A stretch of DNA of 64,000 nt from Beroe forskalii. Taxonomy: Eukaryota; Ctenophora; Nuda; Beroida; Beroidae. The position numbers and the translations under genes are program-made. Below are positions 22,623-35,127 of the stretch, in pieces. The DNA is taken from contig WFMF01000008.1 in the NCBI GenBank assembly GCA_011033025.1, positions 811,001 to 875,000 of the forward strand. Reading direction: 5' to 3'. Under the pieces are notes generated by a model. The model was not told the DNA's origin, did no database searches, and saw only the letters and a program-made list of their open reading frames with translations. Numbering within the stretch: position 1 is the stretch's first letter; each line of letters starts with the position of its first letter.

Positions 22623-23013
22623 ACATGCACAAAGTGCAAAAATCCTTCCTCTAACCAGGGGTTTTAGAGAAACTCAATACTTTCATATCATTGTGTCCAT
22701 GTCTGTTGGGAAAATTTGTCCATTTTTTGCTTATCACCAGATCACCTGTGTTCTAGAATGGGAGGAAATTTTATAAATGGCTTAACTGTTGTAAAGTTTG
22801 ATGGTTCATATTATTACCCTCCCGTGGCCGGTGGCTCAAACTCCAGTGTGATAATTATCGATATATCACTCCTTTATAGAACAACTGTACAGTGGCGGAT
22901 TAATATTAGAGCAGAATATTTTTGAATAAATTGTTGATTTTATGAAGGAGCACTCAAAATCTATAAAAACGTTGAATTCAGACAAGGGTCGTCAGACCCG
23001 AGTGTGAGGGATT

Positions 23014-23076
23014 GTGTGATATCGAAAATTGTCAAACTCGGCTGACGCCTCGTGTGATAATTTTCGATATCACACT
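23014..23076. repeat. Hairpin GTGTGATATCGAAAATT ... AATTTTCGATATCACAC
   Basis: Perfect 17-bp arms around a ~28-nt loop containing TCGGCTGACGCCTCGTGTGA. The loop word CGGCTGACGCCTCG recurs at 39226, and a partial arm lies at about 22850. Confidence 0.65.
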
Positions 23077-24046
23077 CTCATTCGTTTGTTAATGAGAGGT
23101 TTTGTAACTAGCAAAAATTGCAAACCGCGATATTATGCAGCATGACGCGGGCATAATAACACATTAAGACCGAGGCCGAAGGCCGAGGTTTTAATGGAAG
23201 GTTTGCAGTTTTTATGCAGTTACAAACCGAATTATGCAACGACAATACGTCTTGTAGGTATATATTTTCGTAATCCAAGCAATTTTTTATGTATGTAGTG
23301 TTATCGGCTTGTCTAGTATTTGAGCTATTGTAATAAGAGCAGCTACTGAATCCTTCAGTGTGAAATCTGCGGTCTGTCACCCCAGTGTTCATTTTTAACA
23401 CCTCTCCCTGCTATAGTAAGGTCGCGTTTTGAAGAACACTGGGGAGCAATGCCAAAATGGTTTCATTATCAACTGTAGTTCCACTTTTTTGGCACTGTAG
23501 TTCCACTTTTTCAAAAGTGTAACTGTTTTAGCGTGCATAATGGGTATAAAGGAGCACTGCGTAAACCTCCTTAGAAGTTGCATAATCGTACATTATATAT
23601 AACCATATTAGATATAACCACATAGAATTTCTCAAGAAATCATGTCAAAGTTCAAGTCAAGAGTTGGAGAAAAGTCTTGCAGATAGATGTGTTTTAAAGG
23701 ATTTATTCTTATTTCTAAAAGAAGATATTCTTTATTTGTTGATAGATATAACCACACAATGAAGAATGATCTTCAAGACACCAATCTTCTAGATGAAAGA
23801 TGTATATTTTGATGTATCATCTTGGAGTTGGCTTCTTGCCATTAACTTAAATTCTTGAATGTTAACCTGGCTGTTAGTTTCCTGAAGAACAACAGATCTG
23901 AGTATTGACTATACTGATAAATTAATCATATCTCACAATTGTGTTGCCTGGTACAATATGATACAGACAATCAGTGGTTGATCAACAGACTTGCAATGTG
24001 GTAGATCAATCACGAATAGAATAATCAATGAGTTCTATTGTGGTTG
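23077..24046. other. Non-coding spacer
   Basis: Contains a short CCGAGGCCGAAGGCCGAGG block at 23170, reminiscent of the hAT ends, and a doubled GTAGTTCCACTTTTT at 23475 and 23500. No gene recognised. Confidence 0.45.
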
Positions 24047-24224
24047 AAGTGATTGATCATTGATGCAGTCAAACACAATTCTCAAAAATTATATCAAACC
24101 CACACACTATGTGTTCCACTAATTCACTGACAGTTTCGAAATCAAATATTTCTTCTTCAGGATCTCCACATAGTGAAACACAACATTTCTCAAACTTGAT
24201 TGTAATTAGTCGTCTTGTTAAGTT
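24047..24224 (-). repeat. Dispersed ~175-bp repeat with hammerhead-like core, copy 2
   Basis: Second copy of the 21391-21563 family. Stem I (CACTATG at 24169-24175, CATAGTG at 24105-24111 on the minus strand), CTGAAGA, the GAAAT/ATTTC stem and GAAA are kept. The predicted cleavage-site C is G here, which should abolish cleavage. Confidence 0.7.
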
Positions 24225-24657
24225 CAAGTTCTATTATGGTATTGTTTTATAATTTTCTTTTTGATTGTTATGAATTTTCACATATCATTTTACATACCCT
24301 CTTATCTTACCTGAGGAAAAGAATCCAATATGTCAATTCAAGATGAATATGGTGAGTATTGAGTAATTTTAACAGCTACACTATAATTCTCTTTTCTACA
24401 TTCCCTTAGCTTCATAAAGATCTCAAGTAAAGTTGCTGATTCCTATTTTATAACCCCCCATTCCTATATTAGCAGCAATTTAAACTCAAATAATTATATA
24501 AATTCAGAGATATGTGATGAGTGCAAATGCAAAATCAACAATCCTATTAAGAATAGATTTCTATTGAGAGGCTCACATCCCCGAATTCTGCAACACAACA
24601 CATATTAAATTAACTAACTGAGGACCCTGAAATCCACGTCCTGAGTGCCCCCCTGCT

Positions 24658-27600
24658 ATGTCGCAGTGTAAGGGTTCGAAGGATAGGAGAGACGGTGCCT
24701 TGGTTAGTGTACTATTACAGGATGATAAAGGCAATGATGAATGTAATGGTATGACTATGGATGATTGTACTAAAGTAGTGGTGAAAAGTAAAGAACTCAA
24801 AGATGCTTGTTCCTCCTCACCATCAGCACCTAAGGAATCTGATGAATGTGTTAGTATCAAAAAGTAATGATGTTTCTAGCATTAAATCTCTTGAGAATTC
24901 CAACATTAACTTGAATTCCAAATCTAATGTTGATTCCAAACTAAAGATATATTCAATTAACCTGCTTGAAAAGCTATCAGCTGAAAAATTATACTCTGTG
25001 TGTGAGCATTTTGAATTACTTGACCCAAATGATTTATCTGTTACAGACTTTGTCAAGGAAAGGAGCTTGTGTAAGCAGTTCCAAAGGTTAGTGATGGAGA
25101 TACAAATGGTGAAAAATGCAGGAATGAAGGCAGCTGAGAAAGAAAACTACAAAGGAGCTGACCAGCTTGTCAGGTTTTGTTTCAATGAAAATAGTAAGTT
25201 TATTTGCTTGTCTAATAAACTGTCTAAAGGGTCCCATGAAATAATTTTACCTGGGCACTTCATGACACAGATTCAAAATCTTCAGCTCGAGTTACCATTT
25301 GATGATCATGTGAAACTTTTAACTCAATCATGCTCCACAGTTGGCTCTGTCAAAACAAACCAACCAATCTTGTTTTCTTGGAGTGTACTATCAACAGTGC
25401 AACTGCTCCAGGTAGCAGAACTTTTTGATGTTAAAGTAGACAGTAGAATGAAAGAGGAAACGAACTCTCTGGCAAGCTACCTCAAACCACTATGTATTTC
25501 GTCTCAGGTATTTGCATCCAAAGGTTATACAGCAACTGAATTTGAAGATACTCACTTTGCATTTGCTCTCACCAACATTTTTTGTTGTGAGTATATTGTC
25601 TTGTCAGAAAAGCTCAGTAACACACTAATTGCAGCTAAGAGTTCTTGTTCAATGAATGTTTGTGATGAAAACCTGATTTTTATGGATAAGCAGGCCAATA
25701 AGAGCATAAGTAGAGTAAACAGAAACCTCAGGTCATGCAATACTTCTCCACATGAAATTGCTGATTCTCTAGCTAGCACAAACCAAGTCAAAAAAGTAGT
25801 TTCTGTGGGTACAACAGAAACATTTACTGCTGTACAACTAAATAATCTCTCCTTAACATTTGAAATTGAAATACCAATGGCCGGAAAAAAGAACCTAAAA
25901 CAAGTGGCTCATCAGTTTTCTAGAAGCAAGCACTACCAGCAGAAGCTTCTCCACTCACCACTGGACATAAATCTTTACTGCTTTGATGGACAGTCCCAGT
26001 TTGTATGTATGTTTGAAGAGCTTAAGGAGACAGAACATGAAATGGTTATAACAAACAAGCAAAAGGACCTTTATAATGCCAACCTTATTGCACCTAACTT
26101 TAATGATCAGAAAAAAATCATGCTGCAAAGCTATCTCAATAAAATCAACTATGTTATTGAACTACCTTGGATAGCATTGACACAGTCTCAAATGTTGGCA
26201 GTAGCAAGTGAAAAGTGCCCCACACTCAACACTAAAAAAGTGCTAAGCAGCAAGAATATACCTGGACTCTTGTCAGGAGCCATAAAACAGTGCAAAGATT
26301 ATAAAAGTCAGTTCAAAGAAGCAGCCAAGTTTGATACATGCCTTACTTTTGGTATAGCAATTGACAATCCTCTAGAATTCTATGATTGGAGTGTAGCGGA
26401 TACAAATGAAGGATACCATGAAGTAGCCAAATACAGACAGTTATTCATGGAAAATAACATAAATAACAAAGCCATATCTAACAGTGCTCTGAGCAACAAA
26501 ACCACAGACACTAGGTCAGCTGACCCAAGAAACCTTCACGCTGTGGAAAAGCCTGAAGACCAAACTCATATCACCAACAACCCAAGCCTTCAGGAGGCAG
26601 TACAGGCAGCTGATGAGAATAAAGAGGATACATCAGAACCAGGTAAACCAAAGAAGCATTGGGATAGTAATGACAAAAGTGATAGTGACAGTTCTGAATC
26701 TGATTCAGTGCACAGCTGCACTTCAAATGGAACTACCTCCAAAGATGGCTCTATTTTTTCAGACTCAAGTACAGAATCAGATGAAAGCACCACAGTTACA
26801 AAAGAAATGTCCCCTGGAAGTCCTCAGACAGTTCTAAACTGTTCTCAGACAACAAATGAGACATTAGATGCCAGTTCAACCAATCAATCCGAAGAGCTGA
26901 TATTCTTAACACCCAACAGTACCAATAAGTCAAATCAAGAAGAGATGTCCAAGTCCCAAGTTACCAATCTCATTGAAAGACAGGAAGAAAATCTTAACTC
27001 CAGAAACCCTCAAATTCTTACTGAAGACTCAGAGATTTCATTGGGAACACCATTTAGCATCAAAAGTAATCTGCTTGAGAATGAGACTGACCTCATTAGC
27101 CTGAGCTCCACTCCTAAGCAAGCTCCTAAGAATATGAAAGATCCAGAACTTACAACTATGGAACAGAACAAAAATCAAAAGCCTGAAAGAAGGAAACAAC
27201 AGTTCTCAACCAAAACATGTAAAAATGATATTGAAAATGACCCAGCCACAAGCTGTATGCAGTGTGATGATAATATTGAGCCAGATGAATTACTGGAATG
27301 TTTCATTTGTGGGCTCAGAACACACTACTTCTGCTATGATCTCCAATCAAGTGGTAAGCCAATAGCAAACTCACACCACAGTGTAGCACAGAGACACTTG
27401 CATAACCACAAGTGGTTTTGCAATGACTGCAACAACTTAACTAGAGCACAGGCATTGGGGAAACTTTCCAACCCGTGTGGAGTTCCCACACAAAATTCTG
27501 GCAATAACTGCAGTCAGCTTGATAAAGAATCACTAATGGATAAGAAACAAGAGAAAACAGCTAATGAGGTTTCCTGGACAGAAATCCATGAAATAGTCAA

Positions 27601-28774
27601 AGCTGTTAGTAAACAGCAATATGAATTAGAGGACAAAGTCAAGACTATTGGAGAGGGACTGAAATGCTTCCAAAGCACACAAAAAACCCACAAAAAAGTT
27701 ATCAAGACTGTGCAAGCTAACACTGAAACTCTTATAGAGACAATTGGAAGCTTGAAAATAGTTCATGAAATGAAGGAAAAAATGGATGAAAATACAACAC
27801 TTTTAGATGAAGTTAAAGATCAAGTAAACTCTGTTGCATGGGATGTTAAAGAGTCAAGCTTTAGTAGTATCCATAAACCAGAACAAAGTGTCAGAGGCAT
27901 TGATAACAATAGAACTACCTATGATCGGGTGTTGTACAGCAACAAAGTCCAAGGCAACAGTAATGGACGTTCAATAACGATGCAGAAAACCAACACAGTT
28001 AAAGCCACTGTCCAGCCTCAGAAAACTATCATCATCTCAAAAGATATAGATAAAGACTTAGCAAAAGGGAGCAATAAAATTAGAAGCAGCTTCAATCTGC
28101 ATTTTAAGAACATAAAAATCAACCATTGCTTTGTATCTAAAGGGGGATCAGTTTTCATTGAATTGGATTCTGAAGAAGAGGCTATTAAGGTTGAGAAGGC
28201 ATGGAAAAGAGAGTATCTTGCAGATCCTACTATAAACAATGCAACAACATCATGTGTTAGGTTTGCTAGCATTCAAAACTCAGTCCTGATGAAGAGGGTG
28301 CCAATAGACATGTCGGACAATGATCTGAGAAATGAAGTGACATCACAGTTCCCTGGTGCCCAAGTGAGAAGATTTGTTAAAAGGGATGGTACAAGGTTAC
28401 AAACTTTGAAAGTGGACTTTTCTGATTTGACCCACAAGCAGGTTGCTCTGAATGAGGGAATCAAGTTTGAGCATATGAGAGTCTCTGTCGAAGACTACAT
28501 TCCCAGACAAAGAATCATACAGTGTTACAACTGCTATAAGTTTGGCCATGTGGCTAAACTCTGCACTCAGAGCCACCCAACATGCCAAATTTGTGCTGGT
28601 AGCCACTCCCAGGACGAGTGTCATCAACAAAGGGCGAAATGTAGAAACTGCAATTCCAAGAATCATTATGCTACTAGTAAAGAATGCCGTGTTTATCTCG
28701 AGGCTTTGAAGTATATAACGGTACACAGCAACATAGGTAACAATAATCACACACAACTAAATAATGATATTTAG
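24658..28774 (+). CDS. LINE ORF1: PHD finger, coiled coil, CCHC zinc knuckles
   Basis: The 1323-codon frame from 24803 is intact to TAG at 28772-28774. A 69-codon frame from 24658 runs into it and shifts at the AAAAA run near 24860, so the natural start is probably 24658 and one A separates the two frames. Seen: a Ser/Glu-rich middle (about 600-760); a PHD-type Cys/His cluster (CMQC, CFICG, HYFC, WFCNDC; about 815-875); a coiled coil (about 900-1000); an esterase-free RNA-binding part before the knuckles (about 1080-1230); and CYNCYKFGHVAKLC, CQICAGSHSQDEC, CRNCNSKNHYATSKEC. Family knowledge: ORF1 coats the RNA and acts as nucleic-acid chaperone. PHD fingers are known in some LINE ORF1 proteins. 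The size is large for this role. Confidence 0.85.
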
Positions 28775-31700
28775 CCAAGTTAATATCACAAAAATGTCGC
28801 CTCACAGTGAAATTGCACTCCAAAAGTTTATGCATGACCATAAAATAAGCCTCATGGCAATTCAGGAAACAGGAAAATGGGAACCAACAGATGGTTTCTT
28901 CACAGACAAGAAAATAATTCAAAACAAATGCAACAATACACAATCAGGTGTGGCAATCATTGCTGATTTGAGTCTCACTCCTGAGCACCTCGATACTATT
29001 GAGGATGATTCAGTTGATGCAGTTTGGTGCCAGATTAAGATAAAGAATAGAAGGATAATTATTGGATCAGTCTACACCAAGCCAACGAGCTCAACAGATG
29101 GTCTTAAAAACCTCATTCGTCATATACAGGATGTACAATCATATGGCTCAAAGCATAATTTCAGTTCTATGGTTGTCTACGGTGACTTCAATGCACGAAA
29201 TGCTGAGTGGGGGACCATGTTACTAACAAAAGAGGAGAAGTCCTGTATGAATTTGTGGAAAAGTCTTACAGTGTGCTCACCATTTGATAACACCTTTGCA
29301 TGCACTAATGGCGGTAGTGTGATTGATCTTGTGTTAGCTTCTGGTCCTATAATCAGTCAGTTCGGGCACCAATGGATAGAAAAAGAAGTAGAGCTCTTCA
29401 CAGGGGCTCCAAGCAGGGGTCATTACCCAGTGTTACAACAATTGGTTGGTCCTACTACAGATAATAACATCAGGACAAAATGCACAAATTGGAAAAATGC
29501 TGATTGGAAATCTTGGAGATCATATGTGGAACAAAAGTCCAAGGAGCTAATTGATGGCATAGGAGATTCACAATTAAATGGTGCAGAGGCCTGGGATAAC
29601 TTCTCATGTTTTTTGCAGGAAGCTACAAGAAAACACATCCCACAGAAAACTGTTTCAATTCATTCAAAGCCTTTTTGGACTGATAAGCTTACACTTCAGC
29701 TCTCTTCATTCACTGAAGCTCGAAGAAAGCATAATAAAAGATCAACACCTCACAATAAATCTCTTTTGGATGAAGAAAAAGAAAAATTCAAGGAGGAATT
29801 AACAAGAGCAAAAAATGATTGGATAAGGAAGAGGACAGCCAGTTTAAACATCAAGGATGCATCATTGTTTTGGAAAAAGTACAAAAGAATATTTGGGTCA
29901 AAACAAGACAACCACATAGGCAACCTTGTGGAGAAAGGCAAACTTGTTACCTCAGACTCAGAAAAGAAGAGCTTTTGTATAAGACATACTTCACTGGAGA
30001 ACATCTGCTTAGCCAAGAAACAGATGATGAGCATACTGCATATATCCAAGATCAATACCATACAATAATGCAAGAATTGAGTTGCAGGGAACACGATGAT
30101 AATCTTGGGAATGTTCTGAACACAGATGTAACAAGCAATGTTCAAGGTGGGTATTCTAAGATCATAGAAGAGCAATCAATGACTGATGACCATGGCGATG
30201 ATTGTAGCAATGATCTGAGTCAAGGCACTAGCACTCTCAATGATTACATATCAACCCAGGACATCATCAAGGCAATTGGTAAACAGCAAATTGATGACAA
30301 ATGTACTGATTTAAGCAACATACACCCCCTCATATTAAAGAACCTTACACCAGCTGCAATCAAGATTATTGCTCTAGTTTTTAATTGGGCTCTCAACCAA
30401 CAAAAATGGCTATGGGATACATCACTAATAACATTCATAAGAAAGCATAATAAGGCCACATACACAAAGCCAGGATCGTATCGACCACTTTCCATATCAT
30501 CTTATTTTGGTAAGATACTGGAAAGGATTCTTGATCAAAGATTAAGGACGTTCATGGAAGCCAAGGAGAGTATGATGATGACCAAGAAGGCTTCAGGCAG
30601 GGCAGATCAACAACAAGATACCTATTCAGAATGCTTGCCAATTTGACTGAAATCAAAAGACAAAAACTGGCTTGTATCATCCTTTCATTGACTTCGAGAG
30701 CGTATGATTCAGTGCACCTTCCAACACTTATCATCAAATTGAAAAAATATGGCATTGATGGAAAAATCCTTGGACTCTTACAGGACTTCTTGTTTAATCG
30801 CAAGATTAAGTTAAAGATCAACAAACACATTGGAGATAGAAGGAATTGCTTGCTATTTGGGCTACCCCAAGGATCAGTGTTAGCACCATTTTTATTCATT
30901 CTATACATTGCAGATATGTTGGATACCTTACCTGAGGATGTGAAAAAGTGGCTCACCTGTTTCAAGTTTGCTGACGATGGGACTCTTCTTATTGCTCACA
31001 ACAATATGCAAGAGTGCCACAGGCTTATGCAGGACCTCTGTAATGAGCTGACAAAATGGTGCATACTGAATAGACTGGTCATAAACTGTGATGATAACAA
31101 AACTGAGGCGATCATACTAACCACTGGTAATAGATCAGATACACAAATCCTGCACAATTGGTAATTAACAAGCAAGCCATAAGATATGTCAACAGTACCA
31201 AAGTTTTGGGATTGTACATTGACAAGAACCTCGATTTTCATGCTCATGCAGAAAAGAAGCTGAAGGAGTGCAGGCAAAAATGGGGCTCCTCACTAAATCC
31301 ACTAATAGAAATCATGGATTGAATGTACATAGCCTCATCACATTACTGAAGACCATTGTGCTCACAAAGATGCTCTATGCTTCCCCATTTGGATTCATGG
31401 GCAAATTGGAGGATTTACATCATTCTGGAACCAAATTGTGATGAAAGTGACCGGAGCTACATTGAACCCTCACAGGGCACTCACTGAGATTGCTCTTCAC
31501 CTACCACCACTCCAAGTCCAAACTGAGGTTATAACAACCAAGTTTTCTTTGCAAAGCCTTCACTAATGAAGATAACCTCTGCAACATTGTTACAAATTGA
31601 AGGATCGCTAGGCAAAGAGTTTCATTTACAGCTTACTTCACTAAAGAGATTCATATTATGGAGGGATGAAAGTAAGCAATATAGGCGCATCCACAATGTA

Positions 31701-32251
31701 GACCTCTGTGAAATCACTGATAGAAATATGCTACAATATGACTCATCAATAATGGCTAGATATCAGCAATACATATGGTTACAAAGAGTAAGAAGGACTT
31801 GTGCTATGGACAATGAGTCAAGCAATAATATCAATACTGTTGCTGTAATTGACCACATAGTTGACAATAAAATACTGCTATCACAGGAAAACAGCATATT
31901 CAACTATTGTACCACAAAAAAGGAGGACAGTTTCATGCTTGACTATATCCATGGTAACTCACTCATATTTGGCAATGGAAGGAAAATGCATTAAAAGGTA
32001 ATGGGAAATGCTTATTCTGTGGTTATCTTTTAGACTCAGCTGATCATCAATTATTTCAATGTAGCAAACTGAAGGAAACTCAAGAAAATCTTCTGTCTGC
32101 AGTAGAAGATAAATCAGTGTACCTAATGAAAATTCTAGCACCATGTACTAACAAGTCTCAATGCCAAAACATTTTCATAAACAGAATTCGAAATATCATC
32201 ACTGAGCAGGAAAAATTACCAACAATTCAGAATCATTTAGTGAGTACATGA
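28764..32251 (+). pseudogene. LINE ORF2: apurinic-type endonuclease and reverse transcriptase, frameshifted
   Basis: The ATG at 28764 overlaps the end of ORF1 by 11 bp. Frame 1 (to 30068) holds the endonuclease: MAIQETGKW, GSVYTKP, VYGDFNARNAEWG, CTNGGSVIDLVLASG; the usual final SDH appears as SRGH, so a catalytic Asp is missing. Frame changes near 29965, before the RT (KPGSYRPLSISSYFGKILERI), again near 30590 (EGFRQGRST...), twice around 30685-30705 inside RT motif A, and near 31155. RT motifs GLPQGSVLAP and FADD (30965-30980) remain. The C-terminal CLFCG...H...C knuckle lies at about 32010-32065, and the last stop near 32251. With at least five frame breaks it is inactive. Confidence 0.85.
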
Positions 32252-32837
32252 TACACTGGTAATATGGATTCTTCAAAGACTGTTCCAAAGAGACTGTTAA
32301 AGACTGTTTTGAAAGAATTTTCAAAAGGCTGTTTATGAAAGACTGTTTTAAAAGTTTTTAAAGACTGCTTATTTTGAATGCTGTTTTTGGAAGAGTGTTT
32401 CAACGATTTCCAAAAGAAAGACTGGATCTTCTAATCCACCCAAATGGACTCATTTTATGTTATTTATTGTTATTTATTGTATGTTTTGTGCGGCAGGAGT
32501 TGGGCACCTCCTATAACAACTGCATCCTGCAAAATAACTGACTGGGGCTTTTAGGATCTGTTAGTTTTATGTTTTCCCTCATATTGGTATGCCGCTCCAT
32601 TCAAATTCATTTTTGTTATTTTATATTTTTTGTATGACAAGCTGTTTTTATAATCGATAAAATTTTGGTATAGTGGTGGCCCCAGTTAGACCATGACGCA
32701 ATGTAGTAAGACAATGATTTAATTTGTGTTCACAGACAATAGATTACTTTTAAATAGTATGTTATGCCTACATTAAGAGGTTGATAACATGTGATTTATG
32801 TTATGTGTTATCTTGATTTAATAATAATAATAATAAA
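32252..32837 (+). other. LINE 3' UTR and (TAA)n tail
   Basis: Rich in repeated AAGACTGTTTT words (32275-32370), followed by ordinary AT-rich sequence and TTTAATAATAATAATAATAA at the end. No polyA tail. Confidence 0.65.
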
Positions 32838-33583
32838 TGCACAAAAAATGCTACAAGGGCTATGAGAAAAGTGAACAAGTTATGCTTGTTGAGTGACTTT
32901 GTAAATCAGTTTTTGAATGTTAATAAACTATATGTTTTCAGTGACCATTTCCATATGAATCAAGTGCAATGATAAATCCTGTAAATGTAAATTCTTTGTG
33001 TTATTGTGTGATTGAATGAGCAAATGAATAAAACAGCAATGAATTAATTGTGATATACACATCTAGTTGATTGTTTGGTTGTCTTTGATACTTCTAATTT
33101 GAATTTTCCATCCCTCAAGCAGATAGAGGATTTAGTATTCTATGTTTTGCTCAATCTATGTTATAAGCTTCAGCTTTGTTTCCACTTTCAAGTGATTTTA
33201 TTTAAAACCGTTGAATACCCCATCAGGCAAGTGGTATACAGTCATCTGTGTGTGTGCGTAAGTGAGTGTGAGAAAACAGGGAAATATTGTATCAGCGTAT
33301 AAAGCATAAAGATCAGCCTCTAGAATCTAGATTGTTAAAGCAGGATTAAAAACTCTTCCCTTCAGTATCTCAAGTCATATTTTCTAGACCATTATGATAT
33401 GAGTCATTTCAGAAGCCTTGTACTTTTACTTAGTGATCATCTCATAGGCTTTTGTTACATTGGCTTTTGTAACATTCTAATTTCAACTTTTTCAAACATC
33501 ACTTATTCTTTGATTTGATGTATCAATGATATATTCATCCCCTTTTACTCTTTTACATCAATTTTTGTACCTAAATTCCTCAG
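32838..33583. other. Non-coding, intron or 5' flank of the LIM-CAP gene
   Basis: No exon recognised. A pyrimidine-rich tract leads to the acceptor CTAAATTCCTCAG at 33571-33583. Confidence 0.5.
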
Positions 33584-35127
33584 TTTGTGCTGCTTGCAAG
33601 GAAAAGATAACATCTGGCAATGTTTCCAAAGCCCTGGGTAAAAGATGGCATCAGGACTGCTTCAGATGTGCAAAATGTGATCTACCTATTGAAGGGTCCT
33701 TTCTCACATTGTAAGCCATTGAACAGAACGTCAATCAGAGGCATTATATGTTTTTCCTTTATTGCTACTGTATTTGATAAGCTTTTATTATTGAATTTAT
33801 TTATCTATTTATTTACATAATCTCATTGGTATCATGATCTATATTCTATACCAAGCTTAATTCTATACACTTCACATTATCTTCAGAGGTGACCAGGTCT
33901 ATGACAAGGAGTGTTTCAATGAGGAACACGGCATAAAGTGTGAAGTTTGTGGGGAGTTCATCTGCGGACACATCCTCAAGTACAACAACAAGGGGTACCA
34001 CTATGGGTGCATCCAATGTGACCACTGCAAACAGTCCTTCCATGACGGAGCCCAGCTTAGTGTCAGAGGTGAGTGTCTTGTTGACGCTTTTATTAGAACT
34101 TCATGAATTTATTTGACATGTTTGTGTTGTTTATTTTAGTAGGAGACTTGACACTCGCTGGTCATTGTAAAGTTAGCAAATGCAATCAGATGTCTGATGT
34201 TTAATTATTCAGGAGTCTGGGTATTTCGCTTAATTAAGTTTTGGATGACAGATGAATTTATTTGCCACTCAAAAAATCTATTGTTTTCTCATACTTGGCA
34301 CCACCTATTCTGCATCAAAATACTTCACAATTCGAACATTGGTCTATTACCTGCAGTACCTGTACATCCTATTGAGCTATTACATAATAGAAGAAGGGCA
34401 TAAGGAGTACACAAATAACATATGCAAGTGTACAGCTGTACACCCTACACTGGTGTGTTGCCATGGTAACTGGTAATCAGTGTTCAGCTGTACACCTTAC
34501 ACTGGTGGGTTGCCATGGTAACTGGTAATCAGTGTTCAGCTGTACACCCTACACTGATGGGTTGCCATAGTAACTGGTAACTGGTAATTAGTGTTCAGCT
34601 GTACACCTTAAACTGGTGGGTTGCCATGGTAACTGGTAATCAGTGTACAGCTGTACACCCTACACTGGTGGGTTGCCATGGTAACTGGTAATTAGTGTAC
34701 ACCATACACTGGTGGGTTGCCATGGTAACTGGTAATCAGTGTTCAGCTGTACACCCTACACTGGTGGGTTGCCATGGTAACTGGTAATCAGTGTTCAGCT
34801 GTACACCTTACACTGGTGGGTTGCCATGGTAACTGGTAATCAGTGTTCAGCTTTACACTGGTAATTAGATGTATCTACAGTAGAAGTGGAGTGATCTAGC
34901 CTCGTTCTACATGTGACCACCATTATCAAATCTAATAGTTATCTTAATAGCCAGTTAAGCAGTTAAAAGTTGATATAGAATTAATACTCATGGGTTTATT
35001 AATTTGTAAGGTCATCTACCAACGTTCGATTGATCCTTATATCGTTAAACAATCCTCATCACGGATTTCATTTTCAGAGGGAGTGTTCATACACAATGAT
35101 TGTAAGCAGACTCAGAAAGGAGCAACG
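33584..35127 (+). CDS. Exons 1-3: two LIM domains
   Basis: LIM1: CAAC, 17 residues, HQDC, C-x2-C (CAKC), then YDKEC. LIM2: CEVC, 16 residues, HYGC, CDHC, then FIHNDC. Zinc-ligand spacing fits the LIM consensus except that the last ligand position of each domain is not an obvious Cys/His/Asp. Donors: GTAAGC at 33711, GTGAGT at 34069, GTGAGT at 35128. Acceptors: CCTCAG, TCTTCAG, TTTTCAG. Confidence 0.85.

Larger units (their letters stand above)
24585..32837 (+). mobile_element. I/Jockey-like LINE, nearly full length, defective
   Basis: Two overlapping ORFs (nucleic-acid-binding ORF1; endonuclease-RT ORF2), a ~560-bp 3' UTR and a 3' end of (TAA)n at 32817-32837, the tail style of I-type LINEs. 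The 5' boundary is approximate (upstream of the first ATG at 24658) and I could not find target-site duplications. Same strand as the LIM-CAP gene whose exons begin 750 bp downstream; it may sit in that gene's first intron or upstream of it. Confidence 0.85.

Noticed and set aside
22114-22654. Arg-rich frames in the GC-rich foldback
   Set aside because: Low-complexity translations of CG runs; they cross the inverted-repeat arms.
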